NCBI GenBank assembly: GCA_008933045.1
Contig: WBXJ01000152.1
Location: 1 to 7,368 of the forward strand
Direction of reading: 5' to 3'
Length of the DNA: 7,368 nucleotides
From: Verrucomicrobiota bacterium
GTDB lineage: Bacteria; Verrucomicrobiota; Verrucomicrobiia; Limisphaerales; SXQI01
The position numbers and the translations under genes are program-made. The notes under the pieces are model-generated. The model searched no databases, was not told the origin of the DNA, and saw only the letters and a program-made list of their open reading frames with translations. Of the stretch, positions 1-6,149 are shown in pieces (the first letter of the stretch is position 1; every line of letters begins with the position of its first letter).

Positions 1-90
1 GAACGAATTCAGAATTTGTCCCAGGTTGGTAGATTGGCAAAACGTAATGAGAAAAAACACACAGCCTCGATACCGTAACGAGTCAGGATG

Positions 91-205
91 GGAAGATCCG
101 GTACCCCTTCAGGGTGCGGGAGGCGGGGTTCCGTGGTTGAGCGCAGCGACAGCACCGGACCCAAAATCCAAAAATAACCCCATTCCGGCAGGAGTGCTAG
201 ACCCT
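91..205. repeat. candidate dispersed intergenic repeat, GC-rich, imperfectly palindromic
   Basis: This non-coding stretch lies beyond the last gene and differs from the AT-richer flanks at 1-60 and 221-260. Read on the minus strand it runs from a GGTCCGGTG block through a CGCTGCGCTC loop to CAACCACGG (about 131-161), so the outer blocks can pair with one bulge. It then continues into GCACCCTGAAGGGGTACCGG (about 100-119), where ACCC and GGGT are inverted around CTTCA on the plus strand. The arrangement of a CCGGTG..CGCTGCGC..CAACCACCGG core next to a CCCTTCAGGG-like block resembles intergenic repeats I associate with genomes of the Planctomycetes/Verrucomicrobia group. That resemblance is from memory. 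Only one copy is in this window, so repetition is not demonstrated. Confidence 0.35.
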
Positions 206-240
206 CCCTCTAAGACTCACTGAAGAGTAAACATTCTTGT

Positions 241-262
241 CTCCTCCAAATTTTTGGTGGAG
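241..262 (-). terminator. stem-loop directly after the sialidase-like gene; possible terminator
   Basis: On the minus strand the sequence starts one base after the TAA stop. CTCC-A-CCA(A) pairs with (T)TGG-A-GGAG, giving about 8-9 pairs around one mismatch, with an A/T-rich loop. The position at the 3' end of the FHA-glycosyltransferase-sialidase unit is what one expects for a transcript end. However, the following minus-strand bases (ACAAGAATG) are not a T run, so a classical intrinsic terminator is doubtful. It could instead be a 3'-end stabilising hairpin. Confidence 0.35.
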
Positions 263-1456
263 TTAGAAAGCGGTGGTTTGGTTGTCTAACCAGGTTGGGC
301 TTAGTTCGGTGTGTTGGATGGAGGCGCCTTGGGATTGTTGGATGGAGTAGGTGATGTGGATTTTGCCGGAAGGGGTTTGGATCAGGGTGGGGTAGGCGAA
401 GCTACCTTGTTGGAATTGGGTTTGTTGGATTGTTTTGCGGCGGGGCCAAGTTTGGCCTTCATCGGTGGAGATGGCGATGCTGAGTTGGTGACGGCCTCGT
501 TCGGTGTCGTTGAGTGCGATGATCCATCGTCCGTCGGCGAGGACTGTGATTGCGACGCTGCTGCCTGGGTTGGGGAGGCTTGTATCGGTCGCGATGGACC
601 AGGTTTGGCCTTCGTCGCGGGAGAGGCTGGTGAGAACTCGATAGGGAGGTCCGCCGCCATCGCGCATGAAGGCGAGGAGGGTGCCATCTTTTCGTCGAGC
701 CAAGGTGGGTTGGATGTTGCCTAAGCCGACGAGGGGTTGGCTGGTTCTCCAAGTGGTTCCAGCATCGTCGGAGATCGCGATCAGGGAGAGGTTAAATCCG
801 TCGGAATAAAGCGGGAGTAGGATGCGACCTGAGGGGAGTGTGAGGGGGAGGCAGCGAGTCATCCAACCAGTTTCTCGTTTGGTTTGATCGCGGGCGGCTT
901 CGACGATGAGTTCGTCGTAGGGCCGTGCGTATTCGCCCCACATGTCGCGTTTGTAGCCTAGTTTTTTGAAACCGTCTTTGATTTGATCTGGGAAATTCGC
1001 ATCGGGTTGGAGGAGGATAATTTCTTGCCATTTCCATTGGGGTGGGCCGGGGTTTTGAAAATTGTCGCTGATGCGATATTTGAGAATGGAATGTTCCCAG
1101 CGGTTGGCCTGAACGACGATCCAAATTAGCCAGAGGCGTTGTTGTGGATCGAGGAAAACGACGGGGTTACAATCAGGGACGTTAGGGGTGTCGGCAGCGA
1201 TGAAGGGTGGGTCCCAAGTATCCTGCCCATGGCGAAGGCGGGATCCTTGGATTTGGACGTCGTTGGCAGTTCTCTCGCCGGTGCCGTGGAACCAGACCGC
1301 GAGGAGGTCGCCGTTGGGGCATTGGACGATGGAACTGCTGTGGACGTGCTTGGATTGGAAGGGGAAGATGAGGCGGTGTTTGGGCTCGGCCTCGGCGGCA
1401 CGAAGTTGAAGGAGGCTGATGGCGAGGCAGGTGAAGGCGAGTGTCCAGTGTTTCAT
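263..1456 (-). CDS. secreted sialidase-like BNR/Asp-box beta-propeller protein
   Basis: This 397-residue protein has an N-terminal signal-like segment (residues 1-23, hydrophobic TLAFTCLAISLL then a cleavage-like AAEA), so it is predicted to be exported. The rest looks like a sialidase-superfamily propeller. Three clear Asp boxes of the S-x-D-x-G-x-T-W type are at 229-236, 279-286 and 330-337, with a weak one near 71-82. The N-terminal strand reads RLIFPFQ and HSSSIVQCPNGD rather than the FRIP motif of classical neuraminidases, which places it nearer the BNR_2-type 'putative neuraminidase' proteins common in environmental bacteria. The substrate is therefore open: sialic acid is not shown, and another glycan or simple carbohydrate binding is possible. 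Its ATG overlaps the stop of the upstream glycosyltransferase (ATGA), so the two are probably translationally coupled. The stop is TAA. Family confidence is high; activity confidence is low. Confidence 0.85.
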   Translation of the reverse strand: MKHWTLAFTCLAISLLQLRAAEAEPKHRLIFPFQSKHVHSSSIVQCPNGDLLAVWFHGTGERTANDVQIQGSRLRHGQDTWDPPFIAADTPNVPDCNPVVFLDPQQRLWLIWIVVQANRWEHSILKYRISDNFQNPGPPQWKWQEIILLQPDANFPDQIKDGFKKLGYKRDMWGEYARPYDELIVEAARDQTKRETGWMTRCLPLTLPSGRILLPLYSDGFNLSLIAISDDAGTTWRTSQPLVGLGNIQPTLARRKDGTLLAFMRDGGGPPYRVLTSLSRDEGQTWSIATDTSLPNPGSSVAITVLADGRWIIALNDTERGRHQLSIAISTDEGQTWPRRKTIQQTQFQQGSFAYPTLIQTPSGKIHITYSIQQSQGASIQHTELSPTWLDNQTTAF

Positions 1457-2199
1457 TTGGGAATCGTTTGCTGGGGATTTGGCTCGCGTAGGCAGCCATT
1501 TTGGAAGAGGAGTCTCCAGACCATTAGTAGGGCTTCTCGGACGATTTTTCCGGACATTTTAGAGCTTCCGTGAAAGCGGTCGGTAAAGGTGATGGGAACT
1601 TCTAGGATACGCAGACCTTGGCGCCAGATTTTGTGGGTAAGTTCGACTTGAAAGCTGTAGCCGTTCGACTGGACGGAGCTGATATCCACGGCTTGCAGCG
1701 CGGAACGGCGGAAACATTTATAGCCACCGGTCGGATCGCTGAATGGCATTCCCGTGATTGTGCGCACGTAACTAGCCGCGCCTAGGCTGAGGATGAGGCG
1801 GTTGAGCGGCCAGTTGATGACGCGGATGCCGTTGCTGTAGCGGGATCCGATGACGAGGTCGGCATTCTGGATCGCGGCAAGGAAGGCGGGGATATCGTCA
1901 GGATTGTGCGAGAGGTCGCCATCCATCTCGAAGATGAATTCGTAGCCTTGTTCCAAAGCCCACTCGAACCCTGCGCAGTAAGCACGGCCTAGACCGGCTT
2001 TCTCCTGTCGATGCAGGACGTGGATACGGGGATCCTTGGCGGCGAATTCATCGGCTAAAATTCCGGTGCCATCGGGGGAATTGTCATCGACAACAAGGAG
2101 GTGGAGTTCGACGGGGAGGCGCATCAAACGAGCGACAACGTTCGGGAGGTTTTCCCGCTCGTTGTAGGTTGGCACAATGACAATTGTTTCTGGCCTCAT
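1453..2199 (-). CDS. polyprenyl-phosphate mannose synthase-like GT2 glycosyltransferase (Dpm1-type)
   Basis: This 248-residue, single-domain, GT-A fold family 2 glycosyltransferase resembles dolichol/polyprenol-phosphate mannosyltransferases. Such enzymes transfer a hexose from a nucleotide sugar (typically GDP-mannose) to a membrane polyprenyl phosphate, and the lipid-linked sugar is then used on the outer face of the membrane. Visible motifs in order are PTYNERENL (10-18), VVDDNSPDGT (36-45), the metal-binding DGD (93-95), GSRY (118-121), DPTGGYKCFRR (155-165), GYSFQVE (180-186) and RFHGSSKM (208-215). There is no C-terminal GtrA-like or multi-spanning membrane domain, so it resembles the stand-alone catalytic form. 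Mannose versus glucose cannot be decided from sequence alone. The gene sits 91 bases after the FHA gene and overlaps the sialidase-like gene by ATGA. No clear Shine-Dalgarno sequence precedes the ATG. Confidence 0.9.
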   Translation of the reverse strand: MRPETIVIVPTYNERENLPNVVARLMRLPVELHLLVVDDNSPDGTGILADEFAAKDPRIHVLHRQEKAGLGRAYCAGFEWALEQGYEFIFEMDGDLSHNPDDIPAFLAAIQNADLVIGSRYSNGIRVINWPLNRLILSLGAASYVRTITGMPFSDPTGGYKCFRRSALQAVDISSVQSNGYSFQVELTHKIWRQGLRILEVPITFTDRFHGSSKMSGKIVREALLMVWRLLFQNGCLREPNPQQTIPK

Positions 2200-2253
2200 G
2201 GGAGATGACTAGGAACCGGTGAAACTTTCCACTCGGTTGAGGAGAAACACAAG

Positions 2254-2269
2254 TTGAGAATGATCTCAA
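2254..2269. promoter_or_regulatory. perfect inverted repeat in the FHA-glycosyltransferase gap
   Basis: TTGAGA-ATGA-TCTCAA is a perfect 6-base inverted repeat with a 4-base centre. It lies 21 bases after the FHA stop and about 55 bases before the glycosyltransferase ATG. It may be a dyad operator for the downstream pair or a small RNA hairpin. The minus-strand bases after it (CTTGTGTTTCTCC) are only mildly T-rich, so a strong terminator is unlikely. A second GTTGAG half-like sequence occurs at 2236-2241. Confidence 0.35.
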
Positions 2270-2290
2270 AATTTGTCGCGAGGGATCGAA

Positions 2291-2698
2291 TCAATGATCC
2301 GAGCGAGTGATTAGCTTGGTGAGCTCGTTGCGAGTCACTGCGTCATCGGTCGGTGCCGTTTCCAACGGTAGCTTGGCGACGTCGGCGTTGCTTTCTTCCA
2401 ACCGAAACTCTGCGGTGCCGAGTTTAAGGATTTGACCTGTTGCTAAAAGACTCTCCCTAATGCGGGTTCCGGAGACAAAGGTTCCATTGGTCGAACCGAC
2501 ATCTCGGACGGTGATGATTTTTTCCTCCAAACTAATCTCGCAATGGAAGCTGGAGACGGAGGCTTCGGGAACGCGGAAATCATTAGTTGGATTCCGACCG
2601 ATGCGATTGAGTCCGGGACGGAGTTCCATACTCCACCGGCGACTTAACCAGGAAAGGACAAACCGCGTTGATTGAACTGTGGACGATACCTCGTTCAT
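2291..2698 (-). CDS. small FHA (forkhead-associated) domain protein
   Basis: This 135-residue cytoplasmic protein consists mainly of one FHA domain, a module that binds phosphothreonine peptides. The hallmark residues are all present: G34-R35 in IGRNPTNDF, S49/S50 and H52 in SVSSFHCEI, and N71-G72 in DVGSTNGTFV. The later strand ILKLGTAEFRLEE (90-102) completes the sandwich. Residues 103-135 form an acidic, probably flexible tail. There is no signal peptide, kinase domain or DNA-binding domain, so it is probably an adaptor in a Ser/Thr phosphorylation or assembly pathway; the partner is not visible here. The ATG at 2698 is preceded by a weak AGG about 8-10 bases upstream. A later ATG at residue 24 would cut into the first strand. 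It follows the exporter operon by 147 bases, which hold a likely terminator, so it probably has its own promoter. Confidence 0.88.
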   Translation of the reverse strand: MNEVSSTVQSTRFVLSWLSRRWSMELRPGLNRIGRNPTNDFRVPEASVSSFHCEISLEEKIITVRDVGSTNGTFVSGTRIRESLLATGQILKLGTAEFRLEESNADVAKLPLETAPTDDAVTRNELTKLITRSDH

Positions 2699-2777
2699 GT
2701 GTTCAACCTAGCTCTGATTTTTGAAAACAAAAGTGATTTTTGGCTTGAACGGAGGCGTTTTAGCTGATTTCACCCTG
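2699..2777 (-). promoter_or_regulatory. AT-rich leader upstream of the FHA gene with short repeats
   Basis: The 147-base gap ahead of the FHA gene ends in this AT-rich stretch. TGATTTTTG occurs twice (2715-2723 and 2734-2742, 19 bases apart). These copies are bracketed by the inverted pair GTTCAA (2701-2706) and TTGAAC (2745-2750). This is a plausible place for the promoter and leader of the FHA unit, but I could not identify a convincing -35/-10 pair. The repeats may only reflect low complexity. Confidence 0.25.
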
Positions 2778-2806
2778 CAGTGACGAACCCGTAACCTGTC
2801 CGTAAC
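2778..2806. promoter_or_regulatory. heptamers at 11-base period; candidate response-regulator box
   Basis: On the plus strand, CCGTAAC occurs at 2789-2795 and again at 2800-2806. A 5-of-7 match (CAGTGAC) lies at 2778-2784, so three copies stand at an exact 11-base period with 4-base spacers. On the transcribed strand this is GTTACGG-ACAG-GTTACGG-GTTC-GTCACTG, ending about 80 bases before the FHA ATG. A 7+4 direct-repeat layout is the known architecture of PhoB/OmpR-family sites, although the heptamer itself is not the E. coli pho box. It overlaps the T-rich tail of the preceding terminator. Binding is inference. Confidence 0.35.
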
Positions 2807-2829
2807 ATAAAAGGTTGGAAATCAACCTT
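2804..2829 (-). terminator. probable intrinsic terminator of the exporter operon
   Basis: On the minus strand, 17 bases after the adaptor stop codon, AAGGTTG and CAACCTT form a perfect 7-base stem around the loop ATTTC. They are followed by TTATGTT, giving a T-rich tail CCTTTTATGTT. The place and polarity fit an intrinsic terminator for the four-gene ABC operon. The stem is short and has only three G-C pairs, so it may be a modest terminator. The plus-strand side has no T run, so it is not bidirectional. Confidence 0.55.
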
Positions 2830-2845
2830 CGACCTTCGTGATGTC

Positions 2846-3844
2846 CTAGGGTTGTCTCATGAAATCGACTTTAGCGGAGAGTTCCGGGGTCAGGAACGCG
2901 TCGGGGGCTTTGATTTGAACTTTGATTTGTAGCGTACCCTTTTGTCGGCTTGCTTCCGGGGCTTTCTCGGCGACGTAGCCCTCATACGTTTTCTCAGGGT
3001 AGGCTTCGGGTGAGATGCGGCACTTTTGGCCGAGGTAAACTTTGGCAACGTCGGCTTCGTTCAAATCAATCTCGACCTGTAAGTCGCTGGGGTCGGCCAA
3101 AGCAATCAGTGCTGTGCTGGGACCTCGAGTTCCGCCAAAGCTTTGCGGAGTCACGAGTTCGTTGGGATCCACAAGTTTTTCGAGAATCACTCCGTTGATG
3201 GGGGATCGAATGATTGTCCAGTCGATGTAAGTCTGGATGAGGGCCAATTGACCCTGCGTCTCTTTCACCTGCGCTTCTGCGACGCGCACATTGAGGCGCC
3301 AATCGTCCAACTGTTGTTGGGTCTCCACTTTTGCGGTCACAAGTTTCTCGACCCGCGCATAGCTCAGTTGCGATTTCTCTAGGTTGGCTCGCGTGGCTTC
3401 GAGGCGACCTTTGATCTCGGTCTCACGAGCGTGATATTCTGTATCGTCTAAAAGGACGACCACTTGATTATTGGTGACCGCATCACCTTTTTTTACCCCG
3501 ATCCATTTGACAACACCCATGAAGCGCGGGCTCAACTCGATCCGTTCACGGTTGACGATATAGCCGCTCACAGTGAGGACAGAATCTTTTACCAGAGGAG
3601 AGGTTGTCGCGGACCGAGGCGTAAGGGTGGAGTTTGTCGCGGATGCAGGTAGAGCGGCAGAAGTTGCGTTGGCGGGCTTCTTCTTACCTGCAATGCGTTC
3701 GGCGTCACTGGCACGCGGGATGGCGAAATAAAGACTGACTCCAGCCACGAGCGCGATACCTAGAAGAATCACTGCGAGGGGTAATCGAGGGCGTTCGCGC
3801 ACGGAGTTATCAATTCGTAAGGAGTCGAGTTTGGAGCTCTTCAT
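2846..3844 (-). CDS. periplasmic adaptor (membrane fusion protein), HlyD/MacA-like
   Basis: This 332-residue adaptor would connect the inner-membrane ABC permeases encoded just upstream to an outer-membrane exit channel. In order it shows a positively charged cytoplasmic start (1-20), one membrane anchor (about 21-41), an Ala/Ser/Thr-rich linker (about 45-88), the first half of a biotinyl-lipoyl-like barrel (about 90-134), a helical hairpin likely to be coiled coil (about 136-206), the second lipoyl half with the typical TIIRSPINGVI (210-220), and a beta-barrel region (about 250-330) containing DLQVEIDLNEADVAKV. It ends early, so the membrane-proximal domain may be reduced. The reading frame stays open 68 codons further upstream, inside the permease gene. 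I chose the ATG at 3844 because it overlaps the permease stop as ATGA and places the anchor properly. The transported substrate is unknown. Confidence 0.9.
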   Translation of the reverse strand: MKSSKLDSLRIDNSVRERPRLPLAVILLGIALVAGVSLYFAIPRASDAERIAGKKKPANATSAALPASATNSTLTPRSATTSPLVKDSVLTVSGYIVNRERIELSPRFMGVVKWIGVKKGDAVTNNQVVVLLDDTEYHARETEIKGRLEATRANLEKSQLSYARVEKLVTAKVETQQQLDDWRLNVRVAEAQVKETQGQLALIQTYIDWTIIRSPINGVILEKLVDPNELVTPQSFGGTRGPSTALIALADPSDLQVEIDLNEADVAKVYLGQKCRISPEAYPEKTYEGYVAEKAPEASRQKGTLQIKVQIKAPDAFLTPELSAKVDFMRQP

Positions 3845-5001
3845 AGTGACTTTAGAGAAGCGATCACTGGGAGTCGGGAAGCCCGAATGGCAGGCATCAG
3901 ACTTCCAATTAGCCCGACGGAGACGGCAAAAACCAAGCCTTTCAGGATCAAGTGTGGCGTGATGTTGAACTCGAAGACCACTTCGCTGAAGGTCTGGAAA
4001 TTGAGGGTGCCTGTGGAGTAATGGTTGATCGGTAAGGAGAGCAAACAACCGATGAGACCACCGAGAAATGCGAGGATGGCTCCTTCCAATAGGAAACCGA
4101 TGAGGATCGCACGTCGCCTGAAACCGAGCACGCGCAAGGTTCCCACTTCGCGTGTCCGAGCACCCACGCTTGCATACATCGTGTTCATGGCGGCAAAAAT
4201 CGCACCGACAGACATTGCGGTGGCAAGGAAATTTCCAAGAAACCGAATGGGCGTCGCTGTCGCTGTCTGGTTACTATAATACTTGGTTTCGGGAATTACC
4301 GACAATGACAAGCGTTTGTCAGATTCGACGCGATTTGTTAAGGCACCCCACTGGGTTGGATCCGAACGGAGGAGCACGCTGGAATAATTCTCACGGTCGA
4401 AAAGCGAGCGTGCATCATCCGAGTCCATCCATATCTCCGAATCGAACGCGCTTTTGTTTCCATCGAACCAACCCACCACTTGAAGCTGGTGCCCGCCTGT
4501 CTTGAAAGATTCGCCGATGCCTAGATTGTCGAACCGTTCCGCTAACTTCTGGCTGACCACAACCTCACGACGTCCGCCTTCAAACATGCGACCCTGAGTG
4601 AGTCTGACTTGAGGACGGAGCTGCATGCCTACTTTCGAGACCCCTCGAACCAAGATGTTGGCTTCTCCCGCAGCCCCTTTGCGCGGCAGGCTGATTAAGA
4701 TCAAGGTATCTGCTGAGATTAACGGCTCCCCTTTTTCATCTTTTTCAATGTCCGGTAGGTATTGGAGGAGCTTGAATTGTTCGCGAGTCACTTGGCTGCT
4801 GGTTTCTGCAGTAGAACCCTTCCGAACGAGTAACAAGTTGCGCGGATCGCCGGTGTTCGCACTGGATTTCTCCAAGCCCACAGCGAGAGATTGCATCATG
4901 ATATAAACGGCGACCACAAGGCCAATGCCGAAGATGGTGGAAAGAGTTGATCTCCAACGAATCAAGACACTGCGTACATTGTAACGAAGCGGGAGAGCCA
5001 T
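3841..5001 (-). CDS. ABC transporter permease, FtsX/MacB type (second of pair)
   Basis: This 386-residue inner-membrane permease has the four-segment MacB/LolC/DevC layout. One membrane helix is near the N terminus (about 19-41) and is followed by a large extracytoplasmic domain (about 45-250, MacB_PCD-like). Three C-terminal helices follow (about 255-278, 298-323 and 350-371). The cytoplasmic coupling region reads ASVGARTREVGTLRVLGFRR (277-296), the hallmark FtsX-domain stretch that contacts the ATPase. Its ATG lies 2 bases after the stop of the first permease gene and its stop overlaps the adaptor start by ATGA, so all three are probably translated together. In MacB-type systems the periplasmic domain transmits ATP-driven motion rather than forming a classic pore. 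It probably forms a heterodimer with its neighbour. The substrate is not predictable from sequence. Confidence 0.92.
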   Translation of the reverse strand: MALPLRYNVRSVLIRWRSTLSTIFGIGLVVAVYIMMQSLAVGLEKSSANTGDPRNLLLVRKGSTAETSSQVTREQFKLLQYLPDIEKDEKGEPLISADTLILISLPRKGAAGEANILVRGVSKVGMQLRPQVRLTQGRMFEGGRREVVVSQKLAERFDNLGIGESFKTGGHQLQVVGWFDGNKSAFDSEIWMDSDDARSLFDRENYSSVLLRSDPTQWGALTNRVESDKRLSLSVIPETKYYSNQTATATPIRFLGNFLATAMSVGAIFAAMNTMYASVGARTREVGTLRVLGFRRRAILIGFLLEGAILAFLGGLIGCLLSLPINHYSTGTLNFQTFSEVVFEFNITPHLILKGLVFAVSVGLIGSLMPAIRASRLPVIASLKSL

Positions 5002-5003
5002 AT

Positions 5004-6149
5004 TTAATCCAGTGTTTTCAACCCTTCAACGACACTCATGCGGGCGACTGAAAGACTCGGGGCAATGCTGGCCACAATCCCGAGCAAGGTTGCCACAAAG
5101 CAGGCTTGGCCCATGATCCGTGGCGTTACTTCAAATAGCACCATGAAGTTCTGGCTAGCACTTGCGACTAGATCGGTGTGGTTGAAGATCCCCCAAGCTC
5201 CACCCACCCCTATCACGGCACCCGCCGCCGCCAGCCCAAAACTTTCGGCGAGAATAAAGGCGAAAAGCTCTCGGCGTCTGAAGCCGATCGCTTTCAGAAT
5301 TGCCAACTCCCGAAACCGCTCGCGAACGGCCATGCTCATGGTGCTCGCGCTGACCAACACCAAGGTGAACACGACGACGGAACAAATGGAAAGCACGAGC
5401 ATTTTAATATTGCCCCACATGGAAATGAAACTGAGCTGGAAAGCTCGCTCTGTCTCCGCCCGCACGGCTGCCGTGGTATTGGCGAAAGCGGCATTGATGG
5501 TTTGAACCACGGGGCCCACGTCCTCGAGTGAGGCAGCTTTGACCCACCAGGTTCCGACCTCGCCCGTGTTATTAGGCATTTCGTCCAGTTGGCGGTGGTG
5601 AAAGAAGAGGTTACGGTCATCGATCCCATCCGCGTAAATCCCAACGAGTTTCAGATTCAGGTCGATCGGCCAGAAAGTACCTTGAAGCTTCATAAACTCA
5701 CCCAACTTGAGACCGTATTTCTCAGCAGTTTTTATCCCAATGATGCAAGCGGTTGGATCGTTAACGAAGGCCTCGAATTGTTCCGGAGGCATCTTCGCTT
5801 CGCCAAAAATGGTAAGTAACAGTTTGGGTTCGATTGCGAATTGCCCAAACATCACTTCTTCATCGCGGAATTTGCCTCCAAACCAAGTGAAAGGGGTCAC
5901 CGCAGCGACACCAGGAATTTTCTCGATGGTGGCCCGTTGGCGACGAGGAAGGAGATTGCCCAGAGAAATCTTGTTCCGAACCACAATCCGCGCTGCACTG
6001 GCTTCGTCGGTCGGAGGTTGGGTCAGTTCCCTGAGACCGACTAGGAGCGTGACCAGAAGAAACAGGCTCACCGCAACGCTCAAAATGGACAGGAGTGCGC
6101 GACGCTTGTTCCGTACCGCATTCCGCAGGATGAATCCGCCGATACTCAT
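5004..6149 (-). CDS. ABC transporter permease, FtsX/MacB type (first of pair)
   Basis: This 381-residue permease has the same topology as the next gene: a helix at about 18-39, a periplasmic domain at about 42-245, and helices at about 249-271, 297-320 and 347-366. The coupling segment MAVRERFRELAILKAIGFRR (273-292) is a textbook FtsX-domain motif. The periplasmic domain is clearly different in sequence from the neighbouring permease, so the two look like an old duplication that specialised into a heterodimer rather than a recent copy. The ATG overlaps the ATPase stop as ATGA. No lipoprotein or signal-peptidase motif is seen. Lipoprotein release (LolCE-like) is a possible alternative role, but the dedicated adaptor gene downstream argues for a MacAB/DevBCA-like exporter. 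Confidence 0.92.
   Translation of the reverse strand: MSIGGFILRNAVRNKRRALLSILSVAVSLFLLVTLLVGLRELTQPPTDEASAARIVVRNKISLGNLLPRRQRATIEKIPGVAAVTPFTWFGGKFRDEEVMFGQFAIEPKLLLTIFGEAKMPPEQFEAFVNDPTACIIGIKTAEKYGLKLGEFMKLQGTFWPIDLNLKLVGIYADGIDDRNLFFHHRQLDEMPNNTGEVGTWWVKAASLEDVGPVVQTINAAFANTTAAVRAETERAFQLSFISMWGNIKMLVLSICSVVVFTLVLVSASTMSMAVRERFRELAILKAIGFRRRELFAFILAESFGLAAAGAVIGVGGAWGIFNHTDLVASASQNFMVLFEVTPRIMGQACFVATLLGIVASIAPSLSVARMSVVEGLKTLD

Noticed and set aside
73..79. A further single CCGTAAC heptamer
   Set aside because: No second copy at an 11-base spacing; one heptamer hit in a window this size is expected by chance.
26..223. 65-codon plus-strand open frame at the left edge
   Set aside because: Starts with TTG, has no ribosome-binding site, encodes a Pro/Gly-rich peptide and spans the repeat-like block; more likely non-coding.
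311..724. 137-codon plus-strand open frame
   Set aside because: Antisense shadow of the sialidase-like gene, with Gly/Asp-rich low-complexity translation and no recognisable domain.
3845..4048. N-terminal extension of the adaptor reading frame, 68 extra residues
   Set aside because: It lies wholly inside the permease gene in another frame, is rich in Arg/His/Pro, and would put the membrane anchor far from the N terminus. The ATGA-overlapping ATG at 3844 is the natural start.
5038..5505. 155-codon plus-strand open frame
   Set aside because: Antisense shadow of the first permease; its hydrophobic character and Thr/Ala/Lys-rich composition come from the complementary codons.
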